A stretch of DNA of 64,000 bases from an uncultured Pelagibacteraceae bacterium (lineage in GTDB: Bacteria > Pseudomonadota > Alphaproteobacteria > Pelagibacterales > Pelagibacteraceae): the NCBI GenBank assembly GCA_902618205.1, contig CACMZL010000001.1, forward strand, positions 186,001-250,000, given 5' to 3'. The notes beneath the pieces were generated by a model. That model was not told where the DNA came from, did not search any database, and saw only the letters and a program-made list of their open reading frames with translations. The translations under genes and the position numbers were made by a program. Shown here piece after piece: positions 39,682-49,724 of the stretch. How positions within the stretch are numbered: the stretch's first letter is position 1; the number at the start of each line of letters is the position of its first letter.

Positions 39682-40763
39682 TGTATTTAATAATAACTAG
39701 AACTTTTCCACCCGATGTTGGTGGTATGCAAAATTTAATGTGGGGATTAGCAAGATCTTTATCAAAGTTAGATATGGTTAAAGTTTTTGCAGATTACCAC
39801 GAAGATCATAAAACGTTTGATGATAAAGTTTCTTTTACAATTGAAAGAGTTAGTGGAATTAAATTATTAAGAAAATATAGAAAATCTCTACTAATAAATG
39901 AATATTTAAATGAAAATAAAAATGTAAATTGTATCATTGCAGATCACTGGAAAAGTTTAGAACTTATAAAATCCCCAAAAAAGAAAATATGTTTAATTCA
40001 TTCTAAAGAAATTAATCATCCTAAAGGATCTAGATTAAACAAAAAAGTTTTAGAAGTTTTAAATAATGTTGACCATGTAGTAGCAAACTCGAACTTTACG
40101 AAAAATTTAGCAGTTAGTCTTGGAGTTGAAGAAAAAAGATTAATAGTCATAAATCCAGGTGTAGATCCTGTTGAAGAAATTTCAAAAGATGACCTTAAGC
40201 AAGCAGAAGAAATGCTAAGAGGAAAAAAACAAAGGCTAATTACTGTTTCTAGATTTGACAAAAGAAAAAATCATGAAAAAGTTATAATGGCTATTCGGAA
40301 TTTAAAAGAGAAATATCCTGATATTACTTACACTTGCATAGGATATGGAGATGAAGAGGAAAATTTGAAAAAATTAGTTATAGAACTAAAACTTGATAAA
40401 TATGTAGTTTTTTTAAGTGATATCTCTAATGAATTAAAAAATGCAATAATAGCAAAATCCAATATTTTTATAATGCCCTCAATAATTCACAAATCTTCAG
40501 TTGAGGGCTTTGGAATTTCTTTTATTGAGGCCGCACAATACGGGATTCCATCTATAGGTGGTAAAGATGGCGGTGCTTCTGATGCAATTGTTCATAATAA
40601 AACGGGATTAATTTGTGATGGTAATAGTCTAGATGAAATTTATTCAAGTATAGATAGTTTATTTGAAGGTAATAAATATATTGAGTTTGGAAAAGAGTGC
40701 AAAAGTCATTCCGAAAATTTTCTTTGGGATAAGATAATTGAAAACTACAAAGGAATCTTATAA
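39681..40763 (+). CDS. Glycosyltransferase family 4-like
   Basis: TRTFPPDVGGMQN and GFGISFIEAAQYGIPSIGG. Confidence 0.87.
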   Translation: MYLIITRTFPPDVGGMQNLMWGLARSLSKLDMVKVFADYHEDHKTFDDKVSFTIERVSGIKLLRKYRKSLLINEYLNENKNVNCIIADHWKSLELIKSPKKKICLIHSKEINHPKGSRLNKKVLEVLNNVDHVVANSNFTKNLAVSLGVEEKRLIVINPGVDPVEEISKDDLKQAEEMLRGKKQRLITVSRFDKRKNHEKVIMAIRNLKEKYPDITYTCIGYGDEEENLKKLVIELKLDKYVVFLSDISNELKNAIIAKSNIFIMPSIIHKSSVEGFGISFIEAAQYGIPSIGGKDGGASDAIVHNKTGLICDGNSLDEIYSSIDSLFEGNKYIEFGKECKSHSENFLWDKIIENYKGIL

Positions 40764-40772
40764 AATCAAAAC

Positions 40773-41189
40773 ATGTTAGATAAATTTAATGGAGTAATTT
40801 ATTTAAGTATTTTTATCGTCCATTTTATCGTTTACGCTGTTTATGCTTTTAGAACAGTGGTAGCAACAAAATCATTTTTAGACCAATACAATATAGATCA
40901 TTCTGCAGCTGTGATGGTTAGATTTTTTGGAGCACCGTTTATTGCATCAGTTTTAGTAGCACTATACATAATGTTAATTAAAGCAGATGGTTTGGCAGGA
41001 ACATGGGGTTTCTTTACATTAATTTTTGCTCAAAACGTTTTATATTTGTTAATTGGGATATATACAATTTATATCAATAAGCTTGGACATAACGAAAAAA
41101 CAAATAGTGAAGGTGTCATCGCATCAGGAATTTTAACAGTGCTAAGTGGAATTCTTTGCTACGGTCTAGCTGATAAAATTTATATTTAA
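40773..41189 (+). CDS. Conserved hypothetical membrane protein
   Basis: Four TM-like segments, 138 aa. Confidence 0.6.
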   Translation: MLDKFNGVIYLSIFIVHFIVYAVYAFRTVVATKSFLDQYNIDHSAAVMVRFFGAPFIASVLVALYIMLIKADGLAGTWGFFTLIFAQNVLYLLIGIYTIYINKLGHNEKTNSEGVIASGILTVLSGILCYGLADKIYI

Positions 41190-42685
41190 CTTTTTTTTCT
41201 AAAAGTTGAAAAAATTTGCCAACCAACAATTGTGATTGTGATCAATAATATTATGAGTGTTATTGGCCTATCCCATAAAAAATTAGGCGAACCATCACTT
41301 ATTAAAAGTGACCTTCTCAATGTTTCCTCCATTAATCCACCTAGTACAAAAGCTAATATTAAAGGTGGCATGGGAAAATCATAGAGTCTTAAAAAAGTTG
41401 CAACCAGCGCAATACCTATCATTAAAAAAATATCGAAATTATTAAACGACATTAGATATATTCCCGTTACTGAAAAAAATAAAATTAAAGGAATTAAATA
41501 ATTTCTAGGTACTGCTAAAATTCTAGCGATATAAGGTATTAAAGGTAAATTTAAAATTAAAAGCATGACCATGCCAATGTACATTGACATTATAACTGAC
41601 CAGAATATTTCAGGGTTAGTTTGATAAAGTCTTGGTCCTGGCTGAATACCAAATCCTAAAAGGGCTCCAAGCATAACTGCAGTTGTACCGCTTCCAGGAA
41701 TTCCTAATGTTAGCAATGGAACAAATGAACCAGAGCAAGCCGCATTATTTGCTGTCTCTGGTGCTGATAAACCATGAACGCTTCCTTTTCCAAACTTTTG
41801 TTTTTCTTCCTCATTTACATAATTTCTTTCCATTCCATATGCTAAGAAAGATGCAATTGTTGCGCCTGCACCAGGTAAAACGCCAATTAAGAAACCAAGT
41901 ATTGAAGATCTTGGAATTGTTTTAGCCATTTTGATGGTTTCTTCTTTATTTACTTTGATTGAACCTAGTTCTGTTAATGAGATTTGTTTTGCTGCTCTGT
42001 TTGGATCTTTCCCTCTAAAAATAATTGTAAGAGCTTCACTCATTGCAAATGTAGCCATGACAATTAATACAAAGCTTATTCCATCAGTTAAATTCATATT
42101 GTTAAAGGTAAATCTTGTTATATCTGATAAAGAGTCTTGTCCTACAGTTGCTAACATTAATCCTAAAACTACCATCATCATTGCTTTTAAAAATTGACCT
42201 TTAGATGAAAATGCTGAAATGGCGGTTAAACCTAAAATCATTAGTGCAAAATAGTCAGGTGACCTAAAAGCTAAACTTACTTTTGACAAACTAGGGGCCG
42301 CAACTAATAAAAATATTGCAGAAATTGTTCCTCCAGCAAATGAACTATAGGCTGCTATCGCTAAAGCCTTACCAGCTTTTCCTTGTTGTGCCATTGGATA
42401 ACCATCAAATGCAGTAGCAACAGTTCCTGGTATTCCAGGAGCATTTAATAAAATAGAAGATGTAGATCCTCCAAATACTGCTCCATAATAAACACCTGCC
42501 ATTAAAATTAAACCTGTTGAAGGATCAAAGCCGTAAGTAATTGGTATCATTAATGCAATTGCAGTCATTGGACCAAGTCCTGGTAGCATTCCAATTATTG
42601 TTCCTGCAAAACATCCAACCATCACCATTAAAATATTCGTTAATGATAGCGCAGTTGATAACCCAATTAGTATTCCTTCGATCAT
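41186..42685 (-). CDS. Tripartite tricarboxylate transporter large permease (TctA)
   Basis: GMLPGLGPMTAIALMIP, FGGSTSSILLNAPG, GIPGSGTTAVMLGALL. Confidence 0.95.
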   Translation of the reverse strand: MIEGILIGLSTALSLTNILMVMVGCFAGTIIGMLPGLGPMTAIALMIPITYGFDPSTGLILMAGVYYGAVFGGSTSSILLNAPGIPGTVATAFDGYPMAQQGKAGKALAIAAYSSFAGGTISAIFLLVAAPSLSKVSLAFRSPDYFALMILGLTAISAFSSKGQFLKAMMMVVLGLMLATVGQDSLSDITRFTFNNMNLTDGISFVLIVMATFAMSEALTIIFRGKDPNRAAKQISLTELGSIKVNKEETIKMAKTIPRSSILGFLIGVLPGAGATIASFLAYGMERNYVNEEEKQKFGKGSVHGLSAPETANNAACSGSFVPLLTLGIPGSGTTAVMLGALLGFGIQPGPRLYQTNPEIFWSVIMSMYIGMVMLLILNLPLIPYIARILAVPRNYLIPLILFFSVTGIYLMSFNNFDIFLMIGIALVATFLRLYDFPMPPLILAFVLGGLMEETLRRSLLISDGSPNFLWDRPITLIILLITITIVGWQIFSTFRKKS

Positions 42686-43152
42686 CCCATAACTCCAATA
42701 TATTTTAAAAACGGATCACGTAGGTAAATGTTTAATAAACCATGTAACAAATACATAAATGCAGCAACAAATGGGAAAGATAAAATAAACATTAACCCCC
42801 ATCTTCTTTCACCTAAGAAATAGTAAGATGCAAAAAGAAATAAAGAAGTTGATATAAAATATCCAATTTTCAAAATTACAGCTGCATATATTAAAGAGAT
42901 TACAATTAAATAAATTATACTTTTATAATCTAAGTGTTTGTGATTTACTTCTGTAGTAACTTTCTCAGGTAAAATTATTTTTAAACTCGATAAAATTATT
43001 CCTGCCCAACCTAAATATATTGGAAAAGTCCTAGCATTGAATGGTGCATTCTCATCGAATGCAAATACTTGAATGTTGTAAGCCGTGTATAAATAAAATA
43101 CCGATAAAACTAAAAAAAGCAGTGAGATAAATTTTGTAGGACTTATTCTCAC
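42682..43152 (-). CDS. Tripartite tricarboxylate transporter small permease (TctB), GTG start
   Basis: Four TM-like segments, between TctA and TctC genes. Confidence 0.88.
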   Translation of the reverse strand: MRISPTKFISLLFLVLSVFYLYTAYNIQVFAFDENAPFNARTFPIYLGWAGIILSSLKIILPEKVTTEVNHKHLDYKSIIYLIVISLIYAAVILKIGYFISTSLFLFASYYFLGERRWGLMFILSFPFVAAFMYLLHGLLNIYLRDPFLKYIGVMG

Positions 43153-43158
43153 TGCTTT
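43110..43158 (-). terminator. Terminator-like hairpin overlapping the tctB start codon
   Basis: Minus strand AAAGCAGTGAGA-19 nt-TCTCACTGCTTT then T-run; perfect 12-bp arms; the left arm contains the GTG start at 43152. Confidence 0.72.
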
Positions 43159-43182
43159 ACATTCTTTAATAATCTATAAAGA

Positions 43183-44199
43183 TTATATTACTCCAAGTTT
43201 TTTCATCAGAGCTGTCATTTCAACTGTTTGTTTTTCCAAGAATGCATCAAATTTAGAACCTGGGTTATAAATATTTACCCATGCATTTCTTTTTCTAACA
43301 GCTTCCCACTCTGGTGTTTTTTGAACATCCCCAAGCATTTTAGATATTTTGTTATAATCACTCATACTCATGCTTTTTGGTGCAAAGAAACCTCTCCAGT
43401 TAACAAACTGAACATCATACCCTTGCTCTTTTAATGTTGGAGCTTCTGGTGCATCACCTACTCTTTCAGGAGCTGTGATACCAATTATTCTTACTTGATC
43501 TCTAGCACCCATTACTTCACCTAAGCCTGTTGAAAGTATTTGAGTTTCTCCAGATAAAAGTCCAGCAAGCGCTTTTCCACCAGCATCATATGGAACATAG
43601 ATCACATCGTTCGGATTTGCTCCAGCTGCTTGGAAAGCTAACGCACCAATTAAGTGGTCCATGCTTCCTCTTACAGATCCTCCAGCCATTTTAATTGACT
43701 TTGGATCTTTTTGATATTGATCAACTGCATCTTTGAAATTTTTGATAGGTGAATTTTTTGCAACAACTATTGCACCATAATCTCCAATTACACCTGCAAT
43801 TGGTTTAACATCTTTATAAGATAATGTACCAGTATCTTTTACATAACCTTTGTGTCTTGTAATAGATCTTAACACCAATGGTGTTGACTGAACTAAAACT
43901 GTATCTTTTGGAGCGTTATTGATTAGGTAAGCCAAAGCCTTACCACCTCCACCACCTGACATGTTTTCAAATGATGCACTTTTCAAAAAACCAGCTTTTG
44001 TTAATGCTTCTCCAGTACCTCTAGCAGTTCCATCCCAACCACCACCAGCACCACCGCCAATTAAAAAATGTAATTTTTCAACTGCAAATGAACTTGTTGA
44101 TGAAAACAGAAGGAAAGCAGAGAATAAAACTGAAATAAAAGTTTTAATTAGTTTCATTATTTCCTCTCTTATTATATTTATGAAACCATCATTAAACAT
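43183..44199 (-). CDS. Tripartite tricarboxylate transporter binding protein (TctC/Bug)
   Basis: FLIGGGAGGGWDGTARGTGEAL; upstream of TctB/TctA. Confidence 0.9.
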   Translation of the reverse strand: MFNDGFINIIREEIMKLIKTFISVLFSAFLLFSSTSSFAVEKLHFLIGGGAGGGWDGTARGTGEALTKAGFLKSASFENMSGGGGGKALAYLINNAPKDTVLVQSTPLVLRSITRHKGYVKDTGTLSYKDVKPIAGVIGDYGAIVVAKNSPIKNFKDAVDQYQKDPKSIKMAGGSVRGSMDHLIGALAFQAAGANPNDVIYVPYDAGGKALAGLLSGETQILSTGLGEVMGARDQVRIIGITAPERVGDAPEAPTLKEQGYDVQFVNWRGFFAPKSMSMSDYNKISKMLGDVQKTPEWEAVRKRNAWVNIYNPGSKFDAFLEKQTVEMTALMKKLGVI

Positions 44200-44218
44200 A
44201 AGTTATAAATTTTAGTCA

Positions 44219-45298
44219 ATGCTCAAATATAATACTTCTAAAAACATAAAAGAATATTTTTTAGCATTAATAGGTAGTTATAAAGCTCTATTTATAGGTC
44301 TAGTCGGTGGATACATAGGTACATTAATAAATTTACCCTTACCATGGTTGTTAGGATCTTTAGGTTTAAATTTATGTTTCGCATTTACGAATTATAAAAT
44401 AGTTTTTCCAACTAAATTATTAAATCCTATATTTTTAATTGTTGGTATAATTCTGGGAGGAACACTAAATGTAACATTATTGTATAAAATCCATTTATGG
44501 ATTTTCTCATCATTAGCAATGTTGGTCTGTACAATAGTTAGTACTATTCTTGCTGGTTATTATTTTTTTAAAGTTTGTAAATTTAGTAAATTTATTTCAG
44601 TTTTGGCAGCTCTTCCAGGTGCATTTGTTCCAATATCTGCAGCCTTATTGGAATTTGGTAAAAGCAAAAATGATAAAGGTGTTTTGATCCCTCAGGCTAC
44701 AAGAGTGATATTTATCGTTAGTTTTGTTCCTATTTTTTTTATAAATAATTTAGGCTTCTCAGAAATCACAGGTTACAATTATGAAAATATCTATAATGAA
44801 AGATATTTTTTAGAAATATTTTTTTTATTAATAATCTGTTTCATTTTTGCGAATATACTAAAAAAATATAAGATTCCTTCTCCAACTTTAGTTGGCGCAA
44901 TGGCTTTATCTGGAGTTTTTTATACCTTTGAAATAATTAATGCCAGATTTCCAGATGCATTTATAAATATTGCTTTTATATTTCTTGGAACAGCTTTGGG
45001 CACAAGGTTAAACGGTTTGAAAATTAAAGAATTACTTTTTTTTATTTTCCATGGAATTATAGTTAGTTCAATTTTAGTAATTGTTGCAATGATAACTGCT
45101 TATTTGCTTACTTATATAGGGTTTGAATTTATACCAACTTTTTTAAGTTTTGCTCCTGGAGGAATTCATGAGATGGTAGTTATTAGTGTTGCTTACAACA
45201 TTGATCCAATATTTGTGAGCTACCATCATTTTTTAAGAATTTTCATAATAGTTTTATTTTTGCCTTTTTTATTATCAAAATTTAGAAAAACTAATTAA
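44219..45298 (+). CDS. AbrB-family membrane protein
   Basis: Two repeated membrane halves, LPWLLGSLG, FAPGGIHEMVVIS. Confidence 0.83.
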   Translation: MLKYNTSKNIKEYFLALIGSYKALFIGLVGGYIGTLINLPLPWLLGSLGLNLCFAFTNYKIVFPTKLLNPIFLIVGIILGGTLNVTLLYKIHLWIFSSLAMLVCTIVSTILAGYYFFKVCKFSKFISVLAALPGAFVPISAALLEFGKSKNDKGVLIPQATRVIFIVSFVPIFFINNLGFSEITGYNYENIYNERYFLEIFFLLIICFIFANILKKYKIPSPTLVGAMALSGVFYTFEIINARFPDAFINIAFIFLGTALGTRLNGLKIKELLFFIFHGIIVSSILVIVAMITAYLLTYIGFEFIPTFLSFAPGGIHEMVVISVAYNIDPIFVSYHHFLRIFIIVLFLPFLLSKFRKTN

Positions 45299-46232
45299 TG
45301 GATTCTTGCATTTTTTGAAATACTTTATCAGCAGAAAGTTTAGCCAAATCTGAAACTTGAATTGCTTTAAAGTATTCTCGTTCAATACTAACTTTTTGAG
45401 CAGTAGTGTGTGATCCAAATAAAACTAAACCTTTTACATTTAAGTGTGCTGCCATATGTGCTGGACCAGTATCATTGGAGATAACAAAATAACTATCTTT
45501 TATTAATGATGAAAGTTGAGAAATACTTAATGCTTTATCATTATTTAAAATAATATTAGCATCAATATCTTTTGCTAATTTTATTTCATTTGGGCCAGGA
45601 GCTATTAAAATTTGAATTTTATCTTCAAAAGTAGATTTAATTTTTTTAATTAATTCATTGTAATATGGCCATCTTTTTATGGTTAAATGAGACGATGAAA
45701 AAGGAAATAAAATTATATACTTGTTTAAATTATATTTTTTTTTGATTTCTGAAATATTTTCACAGCTCCAAGAAAAGTCTGGTTTTGTTACCTTATCAGT
45801 TTTAATTCCAGAAACATTTAATTGATGTTCAAAGCGATTTAGAACAGTGTCTTTATCAAAATCTGTCTTATTAGTTCCCTCTGGAAGAGTTGTTTCAGTT
45901 GATGACCAAATATCTGATGAAGCTTTGGGGTAAAGAATTTTTTTGTAAAAACTTGTTCTTTTAGAATTTTGAAGATCATAAACTTTAATAAATTTATATT
46001 TTTTTATCTTTCTCATTAATAAATATAAATAAATTAGGTTAAACCTAGAGAGCCTTTTATCTAAAATTACATCAGTTATATTTGGATTTTTTTTTAATAA
46101 ATTATAATATGGCTTAGTCGACAGTATATATAGATTATCATTTGGATGGTTGTCAGATATATCTTGAATTGCACCACTTGCTTGAGCTATATCACCCAAG
46201 GAACCATGTTTTATAATAAGTATATTAGACAT
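45291..46232 (-). CDS. Glycosyltransferase family 9
   Basis: IIKHGSLGDIAQASGAIQDI, VISNDTGPAHMAAHLNVKGLVLFG. Confidence 0.9.
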   Translation of the reverse strand: MSNILIIKHGSLGDIAQASGAIQDISDNHPNDNLYILSTKPYYNLLKKNPNITDVILDKRLSRFNLIYLYLLMRKIKKYKFIKVYDLQNSKRTSFYKKILYPKASSDIWSSTETTLPEGTNKTDFDKDTVLNRFEHQLNVSGIKTDKVTKPDFSWSCENISEIKKKYNLNKYIILFPFSSSHLTIKRWPYYNELIKKIKSTFEDKIQILIAPGPNEIKLAKDIDANIILNNDKALSISQLSSLIKDSYFVISNDTGPAHMAAHLNVKGLVLFGSHTTAQKVSIEREYFKAIQVSDLAKLSADKVFQKMQESIN

Positions 46233-46264
46233 ATTTTTAACAACTTAACATAATATCAATTTAT

Positions 46265-46654
46265 ATGAATAAAATTTTAGTAGAAGTATCAGTTGGAGAA
46301 TTACTGGATAAAATTTCGATTTTAGAAATTAAATCTGAAAAAATTAAAGATCCTGAGAAACTAAAATTTATAATTGATGAATATAATATTTTGAAAGATC
46401 AATTAAATACAAATATTAAAAATTACAGTGAAATTGAAACTTTGTATAACTCGCTAAAAGAAATTAATTCAAAGCTTTGGGTAATAGAGGATGACAAAAG
46501 ACTTTGCGAAAAAAACTCTGACTTTGGTGAAAAATTTATTAAATTATCAAGAGATGTTCACTTCTTAAATGATGAACGAGCAAAATTAAAATTAGAAATA
46601 AATAATAAAACAGGTTCTAAAATTAAAGAAATTAAAGAATACACAAAATATTAA
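46265..46654 (+). CDS. DUF6165-like protein
   Basis: VEVSVGELLDKISILEIKSEKI; beside GT9. Confidence 0.75.
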   Translation: MNKILVEVSVGELLDKISILEIKSEKIKDPEKLKFIIDEYNILKDQLNTNIKNYSEIETLYNSLKEINSKLWVIEDDKRLCEKNSDFGEKFIKLSRDVHFLNDERAKLKLEINNKTGSKIKEIKEYTKY

Positions 46655-46656
46655 TT

Positions 46657-47385
46657 TTATTCCCAGTCAAACCTTTGAAAAGAGTCAAATATCTTAAAAA
46701 TACCTTGCGACCACTGATTACAAACTTTGGAAAATTCAGGGTCATTCATATTTAAGCATTTAAGTGATGCTATTTTGATTTCATCTTTTTTGATAACAGC
46801 AAAGTCTATAGGTGGTCCAACTGTTAGATCACTTTTTAATGTAGAGTCCATTGATATCAGTGCGCATCTCGATGCATCGCCAATTGAGACTTTTGGTGTG
46901 ATTACTCTATCTAAAATAGGTTTCCCATATTTCACTTCTCCTATAACTAAATATGGTTTGCTATCTGCTGGACGAATATAATTACCTTGCGGGTAAACTA
47001 AATATAATTGTGGTAGTTGATCTTTTATTTGACCACCAACAATAAAGGTTGAGCCTAGTAAAACACTATCAGTATTAATGCCTTGAGGTGAAGAATGCTC
47101 AATATTTAAGGAGCCTATATACGAAGCAATTTGCTCAAAATCACTGCATGTATTTAAATTCATAATACCTGTTTCACTTTTTAAATCTTTTTTTATTGAA
47201 TTATAAACTGCCTGGGAAGTTCCAAGATTTCCTGAAGTGACAATTACAATTGATCTATCCCCAACATCATGTGTTAGCATTTTGGAGTATATATTTACAT
47301 TATCAAGTCCAGCGTTTGTTCTAGAGTCTGATGCAAATACTAATCCGGTCTCTGTTTTAATACCAATACAATAAGTCATGATCAA
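46657..47385 (-). CDS. Proteasome-type protease, Anbu family
   Basis: MTYCIGIKTETGLVFASDSRTNAG N-terminus typical of Anbu. Confidence 0.87.
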   Translation of the reverse strand: MIMTYCIGIKTETGLVFASDSRTNAGLDNVNIYSKMLTHDVGDRSIVIVTSGNLGTSQAVYNSIKKDLKSETGIMNLNTCSDFEQIASYIGSLNIEHSSPQGINTDSVLLGSTFIVGGQIKDQLPQLYLVYPQGNYIRPADSKPYLVIGEVKYGKPILDRVITPKVSIGDASRCALISMDSTLKSDLTVGPPIDFAVIKKDEIKIASLKCLNMNDPEFSKVCNQWSQGIFKIFDSFQRFDWE

Positions 47386-47493
47386 TTAACTGTTTAAATT
47401 ATATGTTATCACATTAAAACCCATTTATTTCATATCAGGTATCTAATTTAATCATTTGCTTATTTGACTCTTATGTAAAAAAATTAAGTAAAT

Positions 47494-48942
47494 ATGTCAG
47501 ATTTTTGGAAAAATTACGATTCAAAATCAACTTTTGACGGATACATTAGCAAAGATAAAAAGTTAAGAAGTCATGCTAAAATTATTTCAAGTATTCTCGA
47601 AAAATATGGAAAAAAGAGACTTCAAGAAATTGAGTTAAATTGCCAAAGTACAATAAATGCTAGAGGAATAAATTTTAGAGTTTACTCTGCAAGTAATAGA
47701 GCGGAAGAAAAAAAATGGCCTTTAGATATTATACCAAGAATTATAACGAAATCGCAATGGAAAACAGTATCTATAGGATTATCCCAAAGAATTAAGGCGT
47801 TAAATTTATTTATAGATGATGTCTATAATCAAAAAAAAATATTTAAGGACAAAATAATTCCAAAAGAATTAGTTTTTAATTCTCCACAATATTTGAAAGA
47901 ATGCGATGGTTTTTCACCAAAACATAAGGCTTGGGCTAATATTTCTGGAACAGATTTAATTAAAAATATAAATGGTAATTTTTTAGTGCTTGAGGATAAT
48001 CTTAGGGTTCCATCTGGTGTTTCATATATGTTGGAAAATCGAATGGTAATGAGAGATATTTTCCCTGAATTATTTACAAGATATAAGGTATCTTCAGTTC
48101 ATCAGTATGCAAATAAGTTATATAACTGTATGACAGAGTGTATTCCAAAGAAAACTAATAACCCACACATGGTTTTATTAACTCCAGGAGTTTATAATTC
48201 AGCTTATTTTGAACACGAATTTTTAGCAGAACAAATGGGTATTGCTTTAGTTGAGGGCAAAGACCTATTTGTTGAAAATGACAATGTCTATATGAAAACT
48301 GTCAAAGGGCCTCTAAAGGTAGACTGTATATATAGAAGATTAGATGATAATTTTATTGATCCAAAAGTATTCTTTAAAGGGTCTCTTTTAGGAGTTCCTG
48401 GTCTATTTAAATGCTGGAGAAAAGGTAATGTGGGTATCATAAACGCATTAGGAACTGGTGTCGCAGATGATAAAGCAGTCTATTCGTATGTAGAAAAGAT
48501 GATTGTATATTATTTAGGCGAACAACCAAAAATTGATCAGGTTGAAACTTTTTTATGTAATATAAAAACACATAGAAATCATGTTATTTCAAATATATCC
48601 AAATTAGTTGTAAAACCGGCTAATGCATCTGGTGGATATGGTATCATGATTGGCCCTAAAGCATCTAAAAAAGAAAAAGATGAAATGATAAAAAAAATTA
48701 AGAGAGATCCAAGAAATTATATTGCACAACCATTAGAAATTCTATCGACGGTACCTACAATCACACCTGATAACATTGAACCAAGACATTTAGATTTAAG
48801 ACCTTTTATTTTAACAGGTAAATCAACGTATGTTACAACAGGTGGATTAACTAGAGTTGCTCTAAAAAAAGGCAGTACGATAGTTAACAGTTCTCAAGGT
48901 GGTGGATCAAAAGATACATTGATTGTGGATAGCAGGAATTAA
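47494..48942 (+). CDS. Circularly permuted ATP-grasp type 2 protein
   Basis: HMVLLTPGVYNSAYFEHEFLAEQMGI, VVKPANASGGYGIMIG, VNSSQGGGSKDT. Confidence 0.9.
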   Translation: MSDFWKNYDSKSTFDGYISKDKKLRSHAKIISSILEKYGKKRLQEIELNCQSTINARGINFRVYSASNRAEEKKWPLDIIPRIITKSQWKTVSIGLSQRIKALNLFIDDVYNQKKIFKDKIIPKELVFNSPQYLKECDGFSPKHKAWANISGTDLIKNINGNFLVLEDNLRVPSGVSYMLENRMVMRDIFPELFTRYKVSSVHQYANKLYNCMTECIPKKTNNPHMVLLTPGVYNSAYFEHEFLAEQMGIALVEGKDLFVENDNVYMKTVKGPLKVDCIYRRLDDNFIDPKVFFKGSLLGVPGLFKCWRKGNVGIINALGTGVADDKAVYSYVEKMIVYYLGEQPKIDQVETFLCNIKTHRNHVISNISKLVVKPANASGGYGIMIGPKASKKEKDEMIKKIKRDPRNYIAQPLEILSTVPTITPDNIEPRHLDLRPFILTGKSTYVTTGGLTRVALKKGSTIVNSSQGGGSKDTLIVDSRN

Positions 48943-49724
48943 ATTAAACTTGGTATTATTTTTCTTAAATCCATAGAGAGCTTAGGATTAATTTTTGAAT
49001 ATATCACTCCCTTGCCTAATTTTTTTAGTGCTAATATTTTTCCATCTGGTGAAATAATAGCCGTATGACCAAATGTTTCTCTTTTAGGAGTATTTCTACC
49101 AGTTTGAGCTGGCGCAAATATATAACAAAAATTTTCAATCGCTCTTGCTCTTAAAAGTGTTAACCAATGTTTTTGTCCAGTAAACTTTGTGAAAGCTGAA
49201 GGAACAGCGATAAAACTCAAATTTTTTTTTGATAAATTTCTGTAAAGTTCTGGGAATCTTAGATCAAAACAGATTGTAAAACCTATTTTACCCCAAGGTA
49301 AATTAGCTGTGACTAATTTATTTCCTGCTTTAAAAGTTTTACTTTCTTTATGTTGCTCTTTATTTGGAATTTTAACATCAAACATATTAATTTTATCATA
49401 ATATTTGACAATTTTTCCATTTGGTCCAACCAGTATAGATCTATTTCTGAGTTTGTTTTTAACCTTAACGCAAATTGATCCGAGTAAAATCCATTTCTTA
49501 TATTTTTTTGAAACTTCTCTAATTTTCTTCAAAATTGGATCTTTATTCATTTCAAATGAATATTTAAAAAGTGTTTCTCTACTACTAGACATCAAAGACG
49601 AAGTTTCAGGAGTAATAATTAAATCAGATTTATTTTTTATAGCTTGATTTACATATTTAACAATATCTCTAAAATTATTTTCATAATTTTCTCCACTAGA
49701 TAATTGTATGCAAGCTATTTTCAT
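48939..49724 (-). CDS. Nitrilase-superfamily carbon-nitrogen hydrolase
   Basis: PETSS, GFTICFDLRFPELYR (catalytic Cys). Confidence 0.92.
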   Translation of the reverse strand: MKIACIQLSSGENYENNFRDIVKYVNQAIKNKSDLIITPETSSLMSSSRETLFKYSFEMNKDPILKKIREVSKKYKKWILLGSICVKVKNKLRNRSILVGPNGKIVKYYDKINMFDVKIPNKEQHKESKTFKAGNKLVTANLPWGKIGFTICFDLRFPELYRNLSKKNLSFIAVPSAFTKFTGQKHWLTLLRARAIENFCYIFAPAQTGRNTPKRETFGHTAIISPDGKILALKKLGKGVIYSKINPKLSMDLRKIIPSLI

